A model generated the notes under the pieces. That model was not told the DNA's origin, did no database searches, and worked only from the letters and a program-made list of their open reading frames with translations. Below are positions 28,307 through 37,470 of a stretch of DNA of 64,000 bases, piece by piece. The position numbers were made by a program, and so were the translations under genes. Source of the DNA: Duganella sp. BJB480 (lineage in GTDB: Bacteria > Pseudomonadota > Gammaproteobacteria > Burkholderiales > Burkholderiaceae_D); NCBI GenBank assembly GCA_003416985.1, contig QVIN01000010.1, positions 62,001-126,000 of the forward strand, given 5' to 3'. Position 1 is the stretch's first letter; every line of letters starts with the position of its first letter.

Positions 28307-30304
28307 TCAGCGCGGCAGCAGGGTGAAGCGGCTGCGCAGGCGGCTGCCGGCGTCGACCGGACCGGCCACCCGCAGCACCGGGCACGGCTGGCGTTCATAA
28401 AAGCGCGGCGAGCACCAGCCCAGCGGCGGCTGCTGCTGGCCGCACACCAGCGTCACGCTGCAGCCGGGGGCGTCGAACTCGATGCGCAGCGTGGCGCCGG
28501 CGCCGTGCGCCAGCCAGGCCGCGCCGTCGGCCTCGAGCCGGCAGTGCGGCGCGAAATGCCAGTGCAGCGCCGCCTGGTGGGCGGCGCCGCACTCGAAGCG
28601 GTCCTCCACCGCCAGCACGCCGGCGGCGCGGTCCAGCGTCACGCCGCGCACATGGCGCAGCGGGTCGGCCAGGCGCAGGTAGCCGTCGTGGCTGGCCTCG
28701 ATCCGCAGCAGCGCGCCGTCGTCCTGGTGGCGGTGCACCCGGCTGGCGACGTCGCGCAGCCACAGGAAGCTGCCGCCGTAGACCGACTGGTCGTCGGCGT
28801 CGATCTGCACCGTGTTGTGGGCCGCCGTGCCGCGGAAATAGTGGCGCAGCGCCGGCGCCGCGTTGTAGCAGTACGTGCCCGGATCGATCAGGAAGTCCTC
28901 GCCCTCGGCCGCCAGCAGCAGCGCCAGCGCGTCGGCGTGGCCGTGGCCGGCGATGCGGTTGTAGCCCAGCGGGCCGACATCCATGATCAGGCGCAGCGCG
29001 GCGTCGGCGGCCGGGCCGTGGTCGGCCACCAGGTAGCCGCCGTCGGCAAACAGGGTCGGCCAGGCCGCCGGGCTGTCGACCGCCACCGGCGCCGGCACCC
29101 GCAGGCTGCTGCGCGCCGGCGTGGCGGCGCTGCCCAGCGCGTCGAGCTTGGCCTGCAGCAGCGGCGCCTGGTACAGCCGGGCGCCGGCCGCCAGCATCGC
29201 CTCGTAGGGCGTGCCGGCGCCGTCGCCGGCCAGCCGGAACACCTTGCCGTCGTCGGCGTCGCCGATCGGCGCCACCCGGCCGTGGCGGTCCAGCATGGCG
29301 GCCAGGAACAGCAGCGCGGCGTGCATGCGGCGGTCGAAGGCGGCGCTGAAGCGCTGGCCGGCGGCGGCGCCGGCCAGCCGCGACGCCAGCAGGAATTCCA
29401 GCGAAAACTTGTGGTAGCACAGCGCCTGTTCGAGGTTGACGCCGTCCGGCGCGTACTGGCGCACGATCTCCTGCTCGAGGATGGCGGCGGCGCGCCGCCC
29501 CAGCGCGCGCACCGGCGTCCAGCGGTCCCAGGTGACGGCGCCCACATACACGCCGGCCGCCTCGCCGATCAGGTGGTTGTCGGACGAGGAATGGAAGGAA
29601 TAATTGTCGCTGGCGAAGCGGATGTGCTGGTAGATGCAGGCCAGCCAGCGCGCGCGCCGGGCGCCGCCGGCCGCGCCGGCGAACAGCGGGCCGTCGGCGC
29701 CGCCGGTCAGGTGCCAGACGATGCTCCAGTTGATCAGGCGGATGCCGTGCTCGACCGGCGACGACCAGTTGGCGCCGCGCGCGTAGGGGCAGGCGTCGAG
29801 CCAGCTGTCGATCAGGCGGCCGAGCAGCGCCAGGTAGCGCGCCTGGCCGCTGACCTGCCAGGCCTGGGCCAGCGGCACCCACCAGACATGGCGGTTGAGC
29901 TCCCACAGGTACTTGATGTCGAGGCCGTCGCCGAGGTGGCGGAAATCGATGTCCAGCCCAAAGCTGAGCGGGATCTCGGTGCCGGTCCGGGGGTCGCGGT
30001 TCCAGGCCGGGGCGCCGTCCTCGAGCGGCACCACGGTGTCGAACACCGGCACGCCGCCGGCGATCAGGGCGTCGGCGGCGGCCAGCACCTCGGCGCGGCC
30101 GCCGGCGTCGGCCGGGGCGCTCAGCCAGGACGGGCCCCAGCCGGCGTCGGCGGCGTCGGCCGGCACCCGCGCCGCGTCGAACCAGCCGCGGCCCTGGGCG
30201 GCGGCGCGCAGCACGCCGTGCACGCGGTACGGCACCTCGGCCGGGGAAATGCGGCTGAGCCGGCGCAGTAGCCAGCCCAGACGGCTAGTGGGAATTGCTG
30301 CCAT
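28307..30304 (-). CDS. Heparinase II/III-family protein
   Basis: 665 residues, no signal peptide. Alpha-helical toroid (about 80-370) with WELNRHVWWVPLAQAW, GANWSSPVEHGIRLINWS and SSDNHLIGEAAGVYVGA, then a beta-sandwich (about 385-650) with GHGHADALALLLAAEGEDFLID split over GHGHADAL and DPGTYCYN, the classic heparinase II/III active region. Such enzymes are lyases of uronic-acid polymers; in biosynthetic loci like this one they may trim or recycle product, but absence of a signal suggests a cytosolic place. AGAGGA ribosome site before the ATG at 30304, which lies inside the upstream glycosyltransferase gene. Confidence 0.85.
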   Translation of the reverse strand: MAAIPTSRLGWLLRRLSRISPAEVPYRVHGVLRAAAQGRGWFDAARVPADAADAGWGPSWLSAPADAGGRAEVLAAADALIAGGVPVFDTVVPLEDGAPAWNRDPRTGTEIPLSFGLDIDFRHLGDGLDIKYLWELNRHVWWVPLAQAWQVSGQARYLALLGRLIDSWLDACPYARGANWSSPVEHGIRLINWSIVWHLTGGADGPLFAGAAGGARRARWLACIYQHIRFASDNYSFHSSSDNHLIGEAAGVYVGAVTWDRWTPVRALGRRAAAILEQEIVRQYAPDGVNLEQALCYHKFSLEFLLASRLAGAAAGQRFSAAFDRRMHAALLFLAAMLDRHGRVAPIGDADDGKVFRLAGDGAGTPYEAMLAAGARLYQAPLLQAKLDALGSAATPARSSLRVPAPVAVDSPAAWPTLFADGGYLVADHGPAADAALRLIMDVGPLGYNRIAGHGHADALALLLAAEGEDFLIDPGTYCYNAAPALRHYFRGTAAHNTVQIDADDQSVYGGSFLWLRDVASRVHRHQDDGALLRIEASHDGYLRLADPLRHVRGVTLDRAAGVLAVEDRFECGAAHQAALHWHFAPHCRLEADGAAWLAHGAGATLRIEFDAPGCSVTLVCGQQQPPLGWCSPRFYERQPCPVLRVAGPVDAGSRLRSRFTLLPR

Positions 30305-31451
30305 CGTGATCCTCTTGTACGCCGTCCTGGGGGGACGGCAGCCCGCCGGCGTGGCGCGCGCCGGCCGCCATCGGCGCCAGCCGCGCATACACGCCCGCCA
30401 GTTTATCGGTCATGGCCGCGCTGCCATAGCCGGCCTGTATCGTGCCGCGCGCCGCCGCGCCCAGCCGCGCGCGCAGCGCGTCGTCGTCCAGCAGCGCCGC
30501 CAGCGCCGCGGCCAGCGCCGCGGCGTCGCCCGGCGCCACCAGCACGCCGTTGCGGCCGGACTCGACCAGCTGCGGGATGCCGCCCACCGGCGTGGCCAGC
30601 ACCGCGCAGCCGCTGGCCATCGCCTCGAGCAGCGCCATCGGCAAGCCCTCCTGGTGCGACGGCAGCACGAACAGCGCCGCCTGCGCCAGCTCGGCGGCGA
30701 CCTGTTCGCGCCCGAGCCAGCCGGGCAGTTCGAGCCGGTCGGCCACGCCCAGCGCCTGCGCGCGCGCGCGCAGGCCGGCCAGGTCGCCGTCGCCGCCCAC
30801 CACCAGCCGCAGCCGCGGCCGCGCCGGCGCCAGCGCCGCCAGCGCCGCCAGCAACTCGTCGATGCCCTTGGCGGCCTCGGCGCGGCCGAGGAACAGCAGG
30901 CGCTCGGGCCGCCGGCCGGCCGGCGCCACCGGCGCCGGCAGCGCCACCGCGTTGGGCAGCACCGTCACCCGCGCGGCCGGCGCCAGGTCCCGCACGAACC
31001 GGGCCCAGCTGTCCGACAGCACCAGCACCGCGCTGGCCTGCGCCAGGCTGTGCCGGATCCACCAGCGCAGCAGCGGCCCGGCCTCGCGCGTGGCGTACTG
31101 GGCGAAGGCGCCGCCGTGCAGGTGCAGCACGGTGCGGCAGCCCAGCCGGCGCGCCAGCGCCAGCAGCAGCGACTTGCGCAGGAAGCTGGCGCGCGAGGCG
31201 CTGTGCGCGTGGACGATGGCCGGCCGCGCCACGCAGCCGCGCCACAGCAGCGTGGCCAGCGCGCCGCCGAAGGCGGCCAGCTTGGCCAGCGCGCCGCCGT
31301 CGCGGTGGCTGGCCACCAGCAGCACGCCGTGGCGCCGCGCGAAGCCGTGCGCGGCCAGCCCGGCCACCGCCGCCGCCACGCCGCCGCGGCCGCCGGCGTC
31401 GGTGCTGAACATCAGGACCCGGCCGGGCGGCCACGGCGCCGCGTCGTGCAT
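30285..31451 (-). CDS. Glycosyltransferase family 4
   Basis: 388 residues, GT-B fold. N-terminal glycine-rich loop STDAGGRGGVAAAVAGL, HAHSASRASF, LHLHGGAFAQY; C-terminal donor site with LFLGRAEAAKGIDELL, VGGDGDLAGL and the E-x7-E motif EGLPMALLEAMASG. Retaining transferase that likely adds one sugar to the lipid-linked repeat. A 20-base overlap with the heparinase gene suggests translational coupling. The C-terminal 25 residues beyond the fold are unstructured. Donor and acceptor cannot be inferred. Confidence 0.92.
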   Translation of the reverse strand: MHDAAPWPPGRVLMFSTDAGGRGGVAAAVAGLAAHGFARRHGVLLVASHRDGGALAKLAAFGGALATLLWRGCVARPAIVHAHSASRASFLRKSLLLALARRLGCRTVLHLHGGAFAQYATREAGPLLRWWIRHSLAQASAVLVLSDSWARFVRDLAPAARVTVLPNAVALPAPVAPAGRRPERLLFLGRAEAAKGIDELLAALAALAPARPRLRLVVGGDGDLAGLRARAQALGVADRLELPGWLGREQVAAELAQAALFVLPSHQEGLPMALLEAMASGCAVLATPVGGIPQLVESGRNGVLVAPGDAAALAAALAALLDDDALRARLGAAARGTIQAGYGSAAMTDKLAGVYARLAPMAAGARHAGGLPSPQDGVQEDHDGSNSH

Positions 31452-31460
31452 GGCGCCGCC

Positions 31461-32894
31461 CTACTCGACGCGCGAGGCGCCGAAGTAGTCGCTGATGTCC
31501 AGGTGCTGGATCAGCATGCGCTGCTTGCCCTGGTTGGTGCGCGCCAGTTGCGTCACCTCCTGCACCTCGGCGCTGCAGCCGCCCTGCGTCTTGTCCTCCA
31601 CCGCCTTGACGATGCGGGCCCGCACCTCGTCGCCCAGGTGCTTGGGGGTGACCACCTTGAGCACGAAGTGGCCGGGCCGGTGCTGCTCGTACTGGATCAG
31701 GTCGAAGTCGGCGATGTCGGAGAAGTGCGCCGCGCCCATGGTGCAGATCGAGATCAGCCGGTGGTCGCTGCAGACCAGGAATTCCTGCAGCCGGCCCTCG
31801 ATGCGCTCGACCGCCGGAAAGCCCGGCAGCAGCGGATGGGGGCGCGCCGACAGCACCGCCATGTCGCCCGTGCGGTAGCGCACGAAGGGCATGACCTGGT
31901 TGTCGAAGCCGGTGCCGACGATCTCGCCGAGCACGCCGGGCGTGGTGATCGGCACGCCGTGCTGGTCGACCAGCTCGAAGTGGCCGTACTGCGGCCAGAA
32001 GAAGCAGCGCTCGTCGTCCGGCATCGAGGCGGCCATCAGCACCCGCTCGGTGTGGCCGTAGTGCTGCAGCACCGGGCAGTCGAACACCTCGCGCAGCAGC
32101 GCCTTCTGGTTGTCGTAGACGTTTTCCGAGAACAGCATCACGGCCTGGATGCGGCCCTGCACCTCGGGGTCGGGATGTTCCTTGAGCCAGCGCGCCAGCG
32201 GGTACACCGCCGACGGGAAGGCGCTGATGTAGCGCGGCTTCCAGATCCGCATGGCCTCGATGTACTCGGCCATGTTGTCGCGCACCAGGTGGTCCGAGCT
32301 GAGGATCAGGTGGCGCTTGATCGGCTCGTACATCCACAGCGCGCCGCCGTCGCGCGCGGTCGGCACGTTGCGCCCGCGCAAGGCCAGGATGACGTCGCTG
32401 TCGCGCAGGCCCACGCGCGCGTGGAAATTCTTGACGTAGGCGTGCTCCTTGGCGCGCGACACGCCGCGGTGCAGGTACAACATCATCGGCGTGGCGGTCG
32501 AGCCGCCGGTGAAGGTGGGAAAACGCTTACTGGCCGGCAACGCGGTCGACAGGTAGGCGTCCGGCTGGCGCTTGATGTCCTCCTTGCCGGTCAGCGGCAA
32601 CTGGCGCAGCACCGCCTCGGGGTCGTCCAGCCCGGCCAGCAGATGGCGGTAGCCGGCGTAGGCCGGCACCGTCTCGATCGCCCAGCGCAGCGCCTTGGCC
32701 AGCTTGGCGCGGCTGAGCGCCCGCAGCGCGGCGCCGTCGCTGATGCCCGCCTCGGCCAGATAGTGGCCGTAGCTGGCGCCGTGGCGCAGCGAGGCCGGCA
32801 GCACCGCGTACAGGCGGCCGACCGTGGCCTTGAGCCATTGCGGCGAGTTGATGTACGCCGCCAGCAGCGGGTGGAGGAAATCTTCAATCGGCAT
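31461..32894 (-). CDS. CapK/PaaK-like AMP-dependent ligase-family protein
   Basis: 477 residues. Phenylacetate-CoA-ligase-like architecture: FTGGSTATPMMLYLHR (phosphate-binding loop), VMLFSENVYDNQKALLREVF, QHYGHTERV, and RYRTGDMAVL with a small C-terminal domain. Homologues named CapK occur in capsule and exopolysaccharide clusters where their true substrate is unknown; no phenylacetate genes are nearby. It may activate an acid for transfer to a sugar, e.g. an amide or ester decoration (inference). Nine bases separate it from the next gene. Confidence 0.85.
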   Translation of the reverse strand: MPIEDFLHPLLAAYINSPQWLKATVGRLYAVLPASLRHGASYGHYLAEAGISDGAALRALSRAKLAKALRWAIETVPAYAGYRHLLAGLDDPEAVLRQLPLTGKEDIKRQPDAYLSTALPASKRFPTFTGGSTATPMMLYLHRGVSRAKEHAYVKNFHARVGLRDSDVILALRGRNVPTARDGGALWMYEPIKRHLILSSDHLVRDNMAEYIEAMRIWKPRYISAFPSAVYPLARWLKEHPDPEVQGRIQAVMLFSENVYDNQKALLREVFDCPVLQHYGHTERVLMAASMPDDERCFFWPQYGHFELVDQHGVPITTPGVLGEIVGTGFDNQVMPFVRYRTGDMAVLSARPHPLLPGFPAVERIEGRLQEFLVCSDHRLISICTMGAAHFSDIADFDLIQYEQHRPGHFVLKVVTPKHLGDEVRARIVKAVEDKTQGGCSAEVQEVTQLARTNQGKQRMLIQHLDISDYFGASRVE

Positions 32895-32927
32895 GCATGC
32901 CCCTCAATAGGTCCGGCGTCGGCCGGC

Positions 32928-34055
32928 TCACGCCAGGCTGGCTGCGATCGCAGCCTCGGTCTTGGCCACCATGGTGTCGACGGAGTAGCGCGCCAGCACC
33001 AGCGCGCGGCCGCGCTCGCCCATGCGGCGCCGCAGCGCGCCGTCCGCGCCCAGCGCCAGCATGGCCGCGGCCAGCGCGCCGCTGTCGCCGGGCGGCACGA
33101 TCAGGCCGGTCTCGCCGTCCAGCACGGCCTCGCGCGCGCCGCCGCGGTCGGAGGCGATCATCGGCACCTCCAGCGCCAGCGATTCGAGCATGGCCAGCGA
33201 AAACGTCTCGGCCACCGACGGCAGCACGGAGAAGTCGGCCGCCCCCAGCACCGGCCGCACGTCCGGCAGGTTGCCCAGGAAGCGCACATGCGCGGCCAGG
33301 CCGAGCTGGCGCGCCTGCTCGGTGATGCCGGCGCGCAGGGGCCCGTCGCCGGCAAACAGCACCACCAGCCGCGGCAGCGTACGCACGGCCACCGCCAGCG
33401 CGGCCAGCACCAGCCCGTGCGCCTTCTCCGGCCGGAACGCCGCCACGTGGGCCACCACCAGCGCGTCGCCGGCGATGCCCTGCGCGCGCCGCAGCTCGGC
33501 GCCGGCGCTGCGCGCCGCCGCCGGGTCGAAGCGGCCGACGTCGATGCCGTTGTGCACCGTCACCGCGCGCGCGGCCATGAAGGGGTACTTGGCCTCCCAG
33601 TGGGCGCGCTGGGCGTCGCAGACAAACACGATGCGCGCGCACCGGCGCATCAGCCACTGGTACAGCAGCCGGTCCAGCCATTCGGCCTTGGCGTGGCGGT
33701 TGATGGTGGTGTGCACCGCCACCACCAGCGGCGGCCGCCGGCGCGACAGCCGCACGCCCAGCCAGCCCACCAGCAGCGCGATCTGCAGCGTGCAATGGAC
33801 CACGTCGATGCCGGCGGCGTCGATCTCGCGCGCCAGGCGGCGCGCCGGTCCCAGGTCGAAGCGGCCCGCGCGCAGCCCGTGCACATGGCGCACCCGGCGC
33901 GCGTCGAGGCGCGCCAGCTGGTCGAGCTGGGGTTCGAAGGTGAACAGATGCACGCCGAAGCGCGCCGGATCGATGCGGTTGGCCAGATCGACCACCTGGT
34001 TTTCCGCACCCGCCCTGAGCAAACTGGGCAATACCATCATAAGCTGAGACGTCAT
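32928..34055 (-). CDS. Glycosyltransferase family 4
   Basis: 375 residues. GT-B fold with LPSLLRAGAENQVVDLA at the N-terminus, VHCTLQIALLVGWLG, AVHTTINRHAK, VHNGIDVGRFDP, HVAAFRPEKAHGL, AGDGPLRAGI and the donor motif ETFSLAMLESLALEVP. Soluble or peripherally membrane-bound; adds a sugar during repeat-unit synthesis. First gene after an AT-rich gap containing a TATAAT element, so it may start its own transcript running through the CapK and heparinase genes. Confidence 0.92.
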   Translation of the reverse strand: MTSQLMMVLPSLLRAGAENQVVDLANRIDPARFGVHLFTFEPQLDQLARLDARRVRHVHGLRAGRFDLGPARRLAREIDAAGIDVVHCTLQIALLVGWLGVRLSRRRPPLVVAVHTTINRHAKAEWLDRLLYQWLMRRCARIVFVCDAQRAHWEAKYPFMAARAVTVHNGIDVGRFDPAAARSAGAELRRAQGIAGDALVVAHVAAFRPEKAHGLVLAALAVAVRTLPRLVVLFAGDGPLRAGITEQARQLGLAAHVRFLGNLPDVRPVLGAADFSVLPSVAETFSLAMLESLALEVPMIASDRGGAREAVLDGETGLIVPPGDSGALAAAMLALGADGALRRRMGERGRALVLARYSVDTMVAKTEAAIAASLA

Positions 34056-34132
34056 TTCCTGGTTCCAGAGTGCGCAAGCGCGTCACATCGCGGCGCCGCC
34101 GGCGGTGTGCCCGCGGCCCGCGATAAAGCAAC

Positions 34133-34176
34133 ATTATATAGTATTTAAACAACAGACCGCCAGCAATCGGGCGGCC
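34133..34176 (-). promoter_or_regulatory. Hairpin and AT-rich candidate promoter
   Basis: On the minus strand a GGCCGCC / GGCGGTC stem (34155-34176) follows the two-domain oxidoreductase stop, then an AT-rich stretch with an exact TATAAT (34133-34138). No good -35 is visible. It may combine a weak terminator with a start site for the glycosyltransferase that begins at 34055. Confidence 0.4.
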
Positions 34177-34180
34177 CCGC

Positions 34181-36352
34181 TCACGTCGCCGACAGCGCGG
34201 CGTCGAGTTCGAGCGCGGTGCCCAGCGCCAGCGACTCGACCGCCAGGATGGTCGCCAGGCTGCTGGCCAGCAGCGTGGCGGCCGGCACGCACGGCGTGCC
34301 GGCCGCCAGCCCGGCCACCCACTGCGCCAGCATGGCCTTCTGGCCCTTGTCCTGGGTCGACAGCTTGTTGACCTGGACCTTGTTGTCGCCGACGTACAGG
34401 GTGGTTTCGCGGAAGTCGTCGATGACCGCGCTGCGGCCGCCGCCGAACACCTCGACCCGCTCCTTGTGCATGGCCTTGGCGCCGTCGGCGGTGTAGACGA
34501 TGGTGGCGATCGAGCCGTTCGGGTAGCTCAGCGTGATGATGACGTTGTCGTTGAGCATGGCCGACACCTGGCGCTTGGCGCTGCCGACCGTGCTCACGCG
34601 CAGCGGGTCGGCGCCCACCAGCGCCGACGCCAGGTCGACGAAGTGGCAGGCCTCGCCGATCACGCGGCCGCCGCCCAGCAGCGGATCCTGGATCCAGTGG
34701 TCGGCCGGGATGGCGCCGGCGTTGACGCGGATGCACACCACCAGCGGGCTCTGGACCGCGGCGAAGTGCTGGCGCACGTCCTGCGTGGACGGGGCGAAGC
34801 GGCGGTTGAAGCCCACCATCAGCTGGCTGGCGCCGGCCGCCAGCGCCTGCCGCACCGTGGCCAGCTCGGCCACCGTCAGCGCCAGCGGCTTTTCCACGTA
34901 CACGTGCTTGCCGGCCCGCAGCGAGGCGACGGTGGCGCCGGCGTGGGTGTCGTGGCGGGTGGTGATCAGCACCGCGTCGGTGTCGGCCGCGTGCAGCTCG
35001 TCGAACGCGCCGGCGCAGAAGGCGAAGCCGAACTGGCGCGCCACCCCCTGGGCGGTGCGGCCGCTGGCCGTGACCAGGCCGCGGAACTCGACCTGGTCCA
35101 TGTGCTTGAGCAGCGGCAGCAGGCTGGCGGTGGCGTAGTTGCCGGCGCCGAAGAACGACAGGCCGATCTTGGCGCGCGTGACCGGCGCGCTGGCGGTGGC
35201 GATGCGCGCCGCGGCCGGCGCCTGGCCGGCGGCGGCCGCGTACTGGATCACGATGCCCAGGTAGGGCTCGGTCTTGGCGCCCTCGATCAGGTGGTAGGCG
35301 TCGGCCGCCCGGTCGACCGGATAGCGGTGGCTGATCAGCGACCGCACGTCGACCTTGCCCTGGGACACCAGGTCGAGGAAGGTGGCCATGTTGCGCTGCT
35401 CGGTGAAGCGCACATAGGGCAGCGGGTAGTCGTTGCCGTTCTCCTCGTAGAACGGGTCGTAGCGGCCCGGGCCGTAGGAGCGGGAGATCACCACGCTGAT
35501 TTCCTTCTTGAAATAATCCTCGCGCGGGATGTCCATCCGCACCGCGCCGACCACCACCACCCGGCCTTTTTCGCGCGTCACCGCGCCGCACAGTTCGATC
35601 GGCTGGTTGCTGGCGGTGCCGGCGCACACCAGCACGCCGTCCACGCCGTGGCCGCCGGTCAGCTGCGCGCACAGGTTGGCCAGGTCGACGCCGGGGCCGG
35701 CGCCGATCGCGCCGAAGCCTTCGGCGCGCGCCACCTGGGCCGGGTCGAGGTCGTTGGCGATCACGGTGCAGCCGTTGGCGCGCAGCAGCTGCACGGCGAT
35801 CTGGCCCAGCAGGCCCAGGCCCAGCACCAGGAAGGTTTCCCCCAGCTGCGGCGCGGCCAGGCGCACGCCCTGCAGCGAAATCGAACCCACCGTGGCGAAC
35901 GCCGCCTCCTCGTCGCTGACGTTGGCCGGCACCTTGACCAGCAGGTTCTTGGGCACGGCGACGAACTCGGCGTGGTTGGCGTAGTTGACGCCGCCGCAGG
36001 CGACGCGGTCGCCCGGCTGGATGCCGTCGACCAGGCCGCCGGCCGCCACCACCGTGCCGGCGCAGCTGTAGCCCAGCGGCGACGGCGAGTTCAGGCGCGA
36101 GGTCACCGTCTGCAGCGTCTTGCCCAGGCCCTCGTTCTGCATCTTCTTGAGCACCTGGCGCACCAGGTCGGGACGGGCCATGGCTTTTTGCAGCAGGCTC
36201 TTCTTGCCCATGTCGATCTTGGTCTTCTCGGTGCCGGCGCTGATCACCGAGGCGGCGTTGCGCACCAGGACGAACTTGTCGGTCAGCGTGGGGATCGGCA
36301 CGTCATTGATTTCAACGATGCCGGTCTTGAGGGTTTGAGTGATTTGCTTCAC
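34181..36352 (-). CDS. Two-domain oxidoreductase: zinc-type dehydrogenase fused to Gfo/Idh/MocA
   Basis: 723 residues. N-terminal half (about 1-345) is a medium-chain dehydrogenase with RNAASVISAGTEKTKI, GYSCAGTVVAAG, PGDRVACGG and nucleotide loop VLGLGLLGQIAVQLL; it lacks an obvious full zinc ligand set. C-terminal half (about 385-720) is a Gfo/Idh/MocA domain with SFFGAGNYATASLLPLL, VYVEKPLAL and GEACHFVDLASALVG. This fusion is a recurrent 'bi-domain oxidoreductase' of polysaccharide clusters, of unproven reaction. It starts at GTG, overlapping the upstream gene as GTGA, which settles the start. Confidence 0.88.
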   Translation of the reverse strand: MKQITQTLKTGIVEINDVPIPTLTDKFVLVRNAASVISAGTEKTKIDMGKKSLLQKAMARPDLVRQVLKKMQNEGLGKTLQTVTSRLNSPSPLGYSCAGTVVAAGGLVDGIQPGDRVACGGVNYANHAEFVAVPKNLLVKVPANVSDEEAAFATVGSISLQGVRLAAPQLGETFLVLGLGLLGQIAVQLLRANGCTVIANDLDPAQVARAEGFGAIGAGPGVDLANLCAQLTGGHGVDGVLVCAGTASNQPIELCGAVTREKGRVVVVGAVRMDIPREDYFKKEISVVISRSYGPGRYDPFYEENGNDYPLPYVRFTEQRNMATFLDLVSQGKVDVRSLISHRYPVDRAADAYHLIEGAKTEPYLGIVIQYAAAAGQAPAAARIATASAPVTRAKIGLSFFGAGNYATASLLPLLKHMDQVEFRGLVTASGRTAQGVARQFGFAFCAGAFDELHAADTDAVLITTRHDTHAGATVASLRAGKHVYVEKPLALTVAELATVRQALAAGASQLMVGFNRRFAPSTQDVRQHFAAVQSPLVVCIRVNAGAIPADHWIQDPLLGGGRVIGEACHFVDLASALVGADPLRVSTVGSAKRQVSAMLNDNVIITLSYPNGSIATIVYTADGAKAMHKERVEVFGGGRSAVIDDFRETTLYVGDNKVQVNKLSTQDKGQKAMLAQWVAGLAAGTPCVPAATLLASSLATILAVESLALGTALELDAALSAT

Positions 36353-37362
36353 GAAAGGGTTCCATATAAATTGACAAGGGATAGGTCGAACGAGTCGACG
36401 TCGGCGGCGCCGTGGCGCGCGGGCGCCTGCAGCAGCGCGGCCAGCGCGTCGGCGTCCCGGGTGGCGAACAATTCGGCGCCGGCCGGGCGCGCCACGCAGT
36501 CCGACGCCAGCGTGCGCTTGCCGTAGGACAGCGATTCCCGCACGGACAGCGCGTCGCCGTCGGTGTTGGTGGCGCGCACCGACACGTCGCAGCGCTTGAG
36601 CAGGCCGGCGAACGGCATCGGCTGGTGCACCAGCAGCACCTGCTCCTGCAGGCCGCGCTCGACGATGCGGCGCTGGTAGCCGGCGTAGGCCGCCTCGCAG
36701 CCGTCCACGCTGGCCACCACGAACAGCAGCGCGTAGCGCCGGCGCACCGGCGCGCGCTCGAACACCTCGAGCAGCGTGTCCAGGCCGTACAGGTCGGCGC
36801 CGTCGAAGCGCGCCAGCTTGTAGGCGTTCGACACCAGCAGCAGCCGGCCCTGGCCGCGCTGGCGGTCGATCCAGTCCTGCAGCGCGGCCGGCACCCACTC
36901 CTCGTCGGCGCCGGGGGCGATATAGGCCGGGATCACCAGCGCGGCCGGACAGACGGCGTCGCGGATCACGCCGTTGACCGCCACCACCGCCTGCGCCAGC
37001 GCGCAGCACAGCCGCGTCAAGCCGTGCTCCAGGCGGTGCCGCGGGCGGTGCGAATGCAGCGTGACGATCACCGGCTTGCCCAGCAGGCGCGCGCACAGCA
37101 CATGGAGCAGGCGGAACAGCGTCACCGAGCTGTGCACATGCACCAGGTCGGCCCACCACAGCAGGCGCAGGTAGGCCCAGGCGTTGAGCGAGCGCAGGTT
37201 GAACAGGCCCGGCTTGCGCCGCCCCGCCTCGTCGACGCAGCGCACCGTGTAGCGCGGTTGCGCCGCCAGCGCCGCCAGCAGGCGCCGCAGATGGATGCTG
37301 ACCCCGCCCACCGGCTCGGGGAAGGGGCCGCACAGCAACAAATGACAATGTTCTCGCTTCAC
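36349..37362 (-). CDS. Glycosyltransferase, GT4-like
   Basis: 337 residues, GTG start with AGAGG upstream. N-terminal CGPFPEPVGGVSIHLRRLL and LVHVHSSVTLFRLLHVLC are typical of GT-B acceptor domains; later SNAYKLARFDGADLYGLDTLL and DALSVRESLSYGKRTLASD mark the donor half, where the second Glu of E-x7-E is not present. It is shorter than the other GT4 enzymes here. Begins a new transcript after the terminator at 37423-37462 and is coupled to the two-domain oxidoreductase. Activity is likely; sugar unknown. Confidence 0.8.
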   Translation of the reverse strand: MKREHCHLLLCGPFPEPVGGVSIHLRRLLAALAAQPRYTVRCVDEAGRRKPGLFNLRSLNAWAYLRLLWWADLVHVHSSVTLFRLLHVLCARLLGKPVIVTLHSHRPRHRLEHGLTRLCCALAQAVVAVNGVIRDAVCPAALVIPAYIAPGADEEWVPAALQDWIDRQRGQGRLLLVSNAYKLARFDGADLYGLDTLLEVFERAPVRRRYALLFVVASVDGCEAAYAGYQRRIVERGLQEQVLLVHQPMPFAGLLKRCDVSVRATNTDGDALSVRESLSYGKRTLASDCVARPAGAELFATRDADALAALLQAPARHGAADVDSFDLSLVNLYGTLS

Positions 37363-37422
37363 AGCCTGGCAACCTCTTCATATGACCGGCCGCCGGGCGA
37401 CAGCCCGCGCAGCATAGCATTC

Positions 37423-37462
37423 AAAAAACGGCCGGCGCAACACGGTTGACCGCGGGCGCCGG
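37423..37462 (-). terminator. Rho-independent terminator after the epimerase gene
   Basis: On the minus strand a CCGGCGC / GCGCCGG stem with a 17-base loop, a bulged extension with CGG/CCG, then a six-T run. It isolates the dehydrogenase-epimerase pair (37471-39808) from the downstream glycosyltransferase. Confidence 0.7.
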
Positions 37463-37470
37463 CGGCCGGC

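Noticed and set aside
29895-34148. A plus-strand open frame of over 1400 codons opposite glycosyltransferases and heparinase
   Set aside because: Composition is Arg/Gln/His/Ala-rich with no motif; four well-supported genes occupy the other strand.
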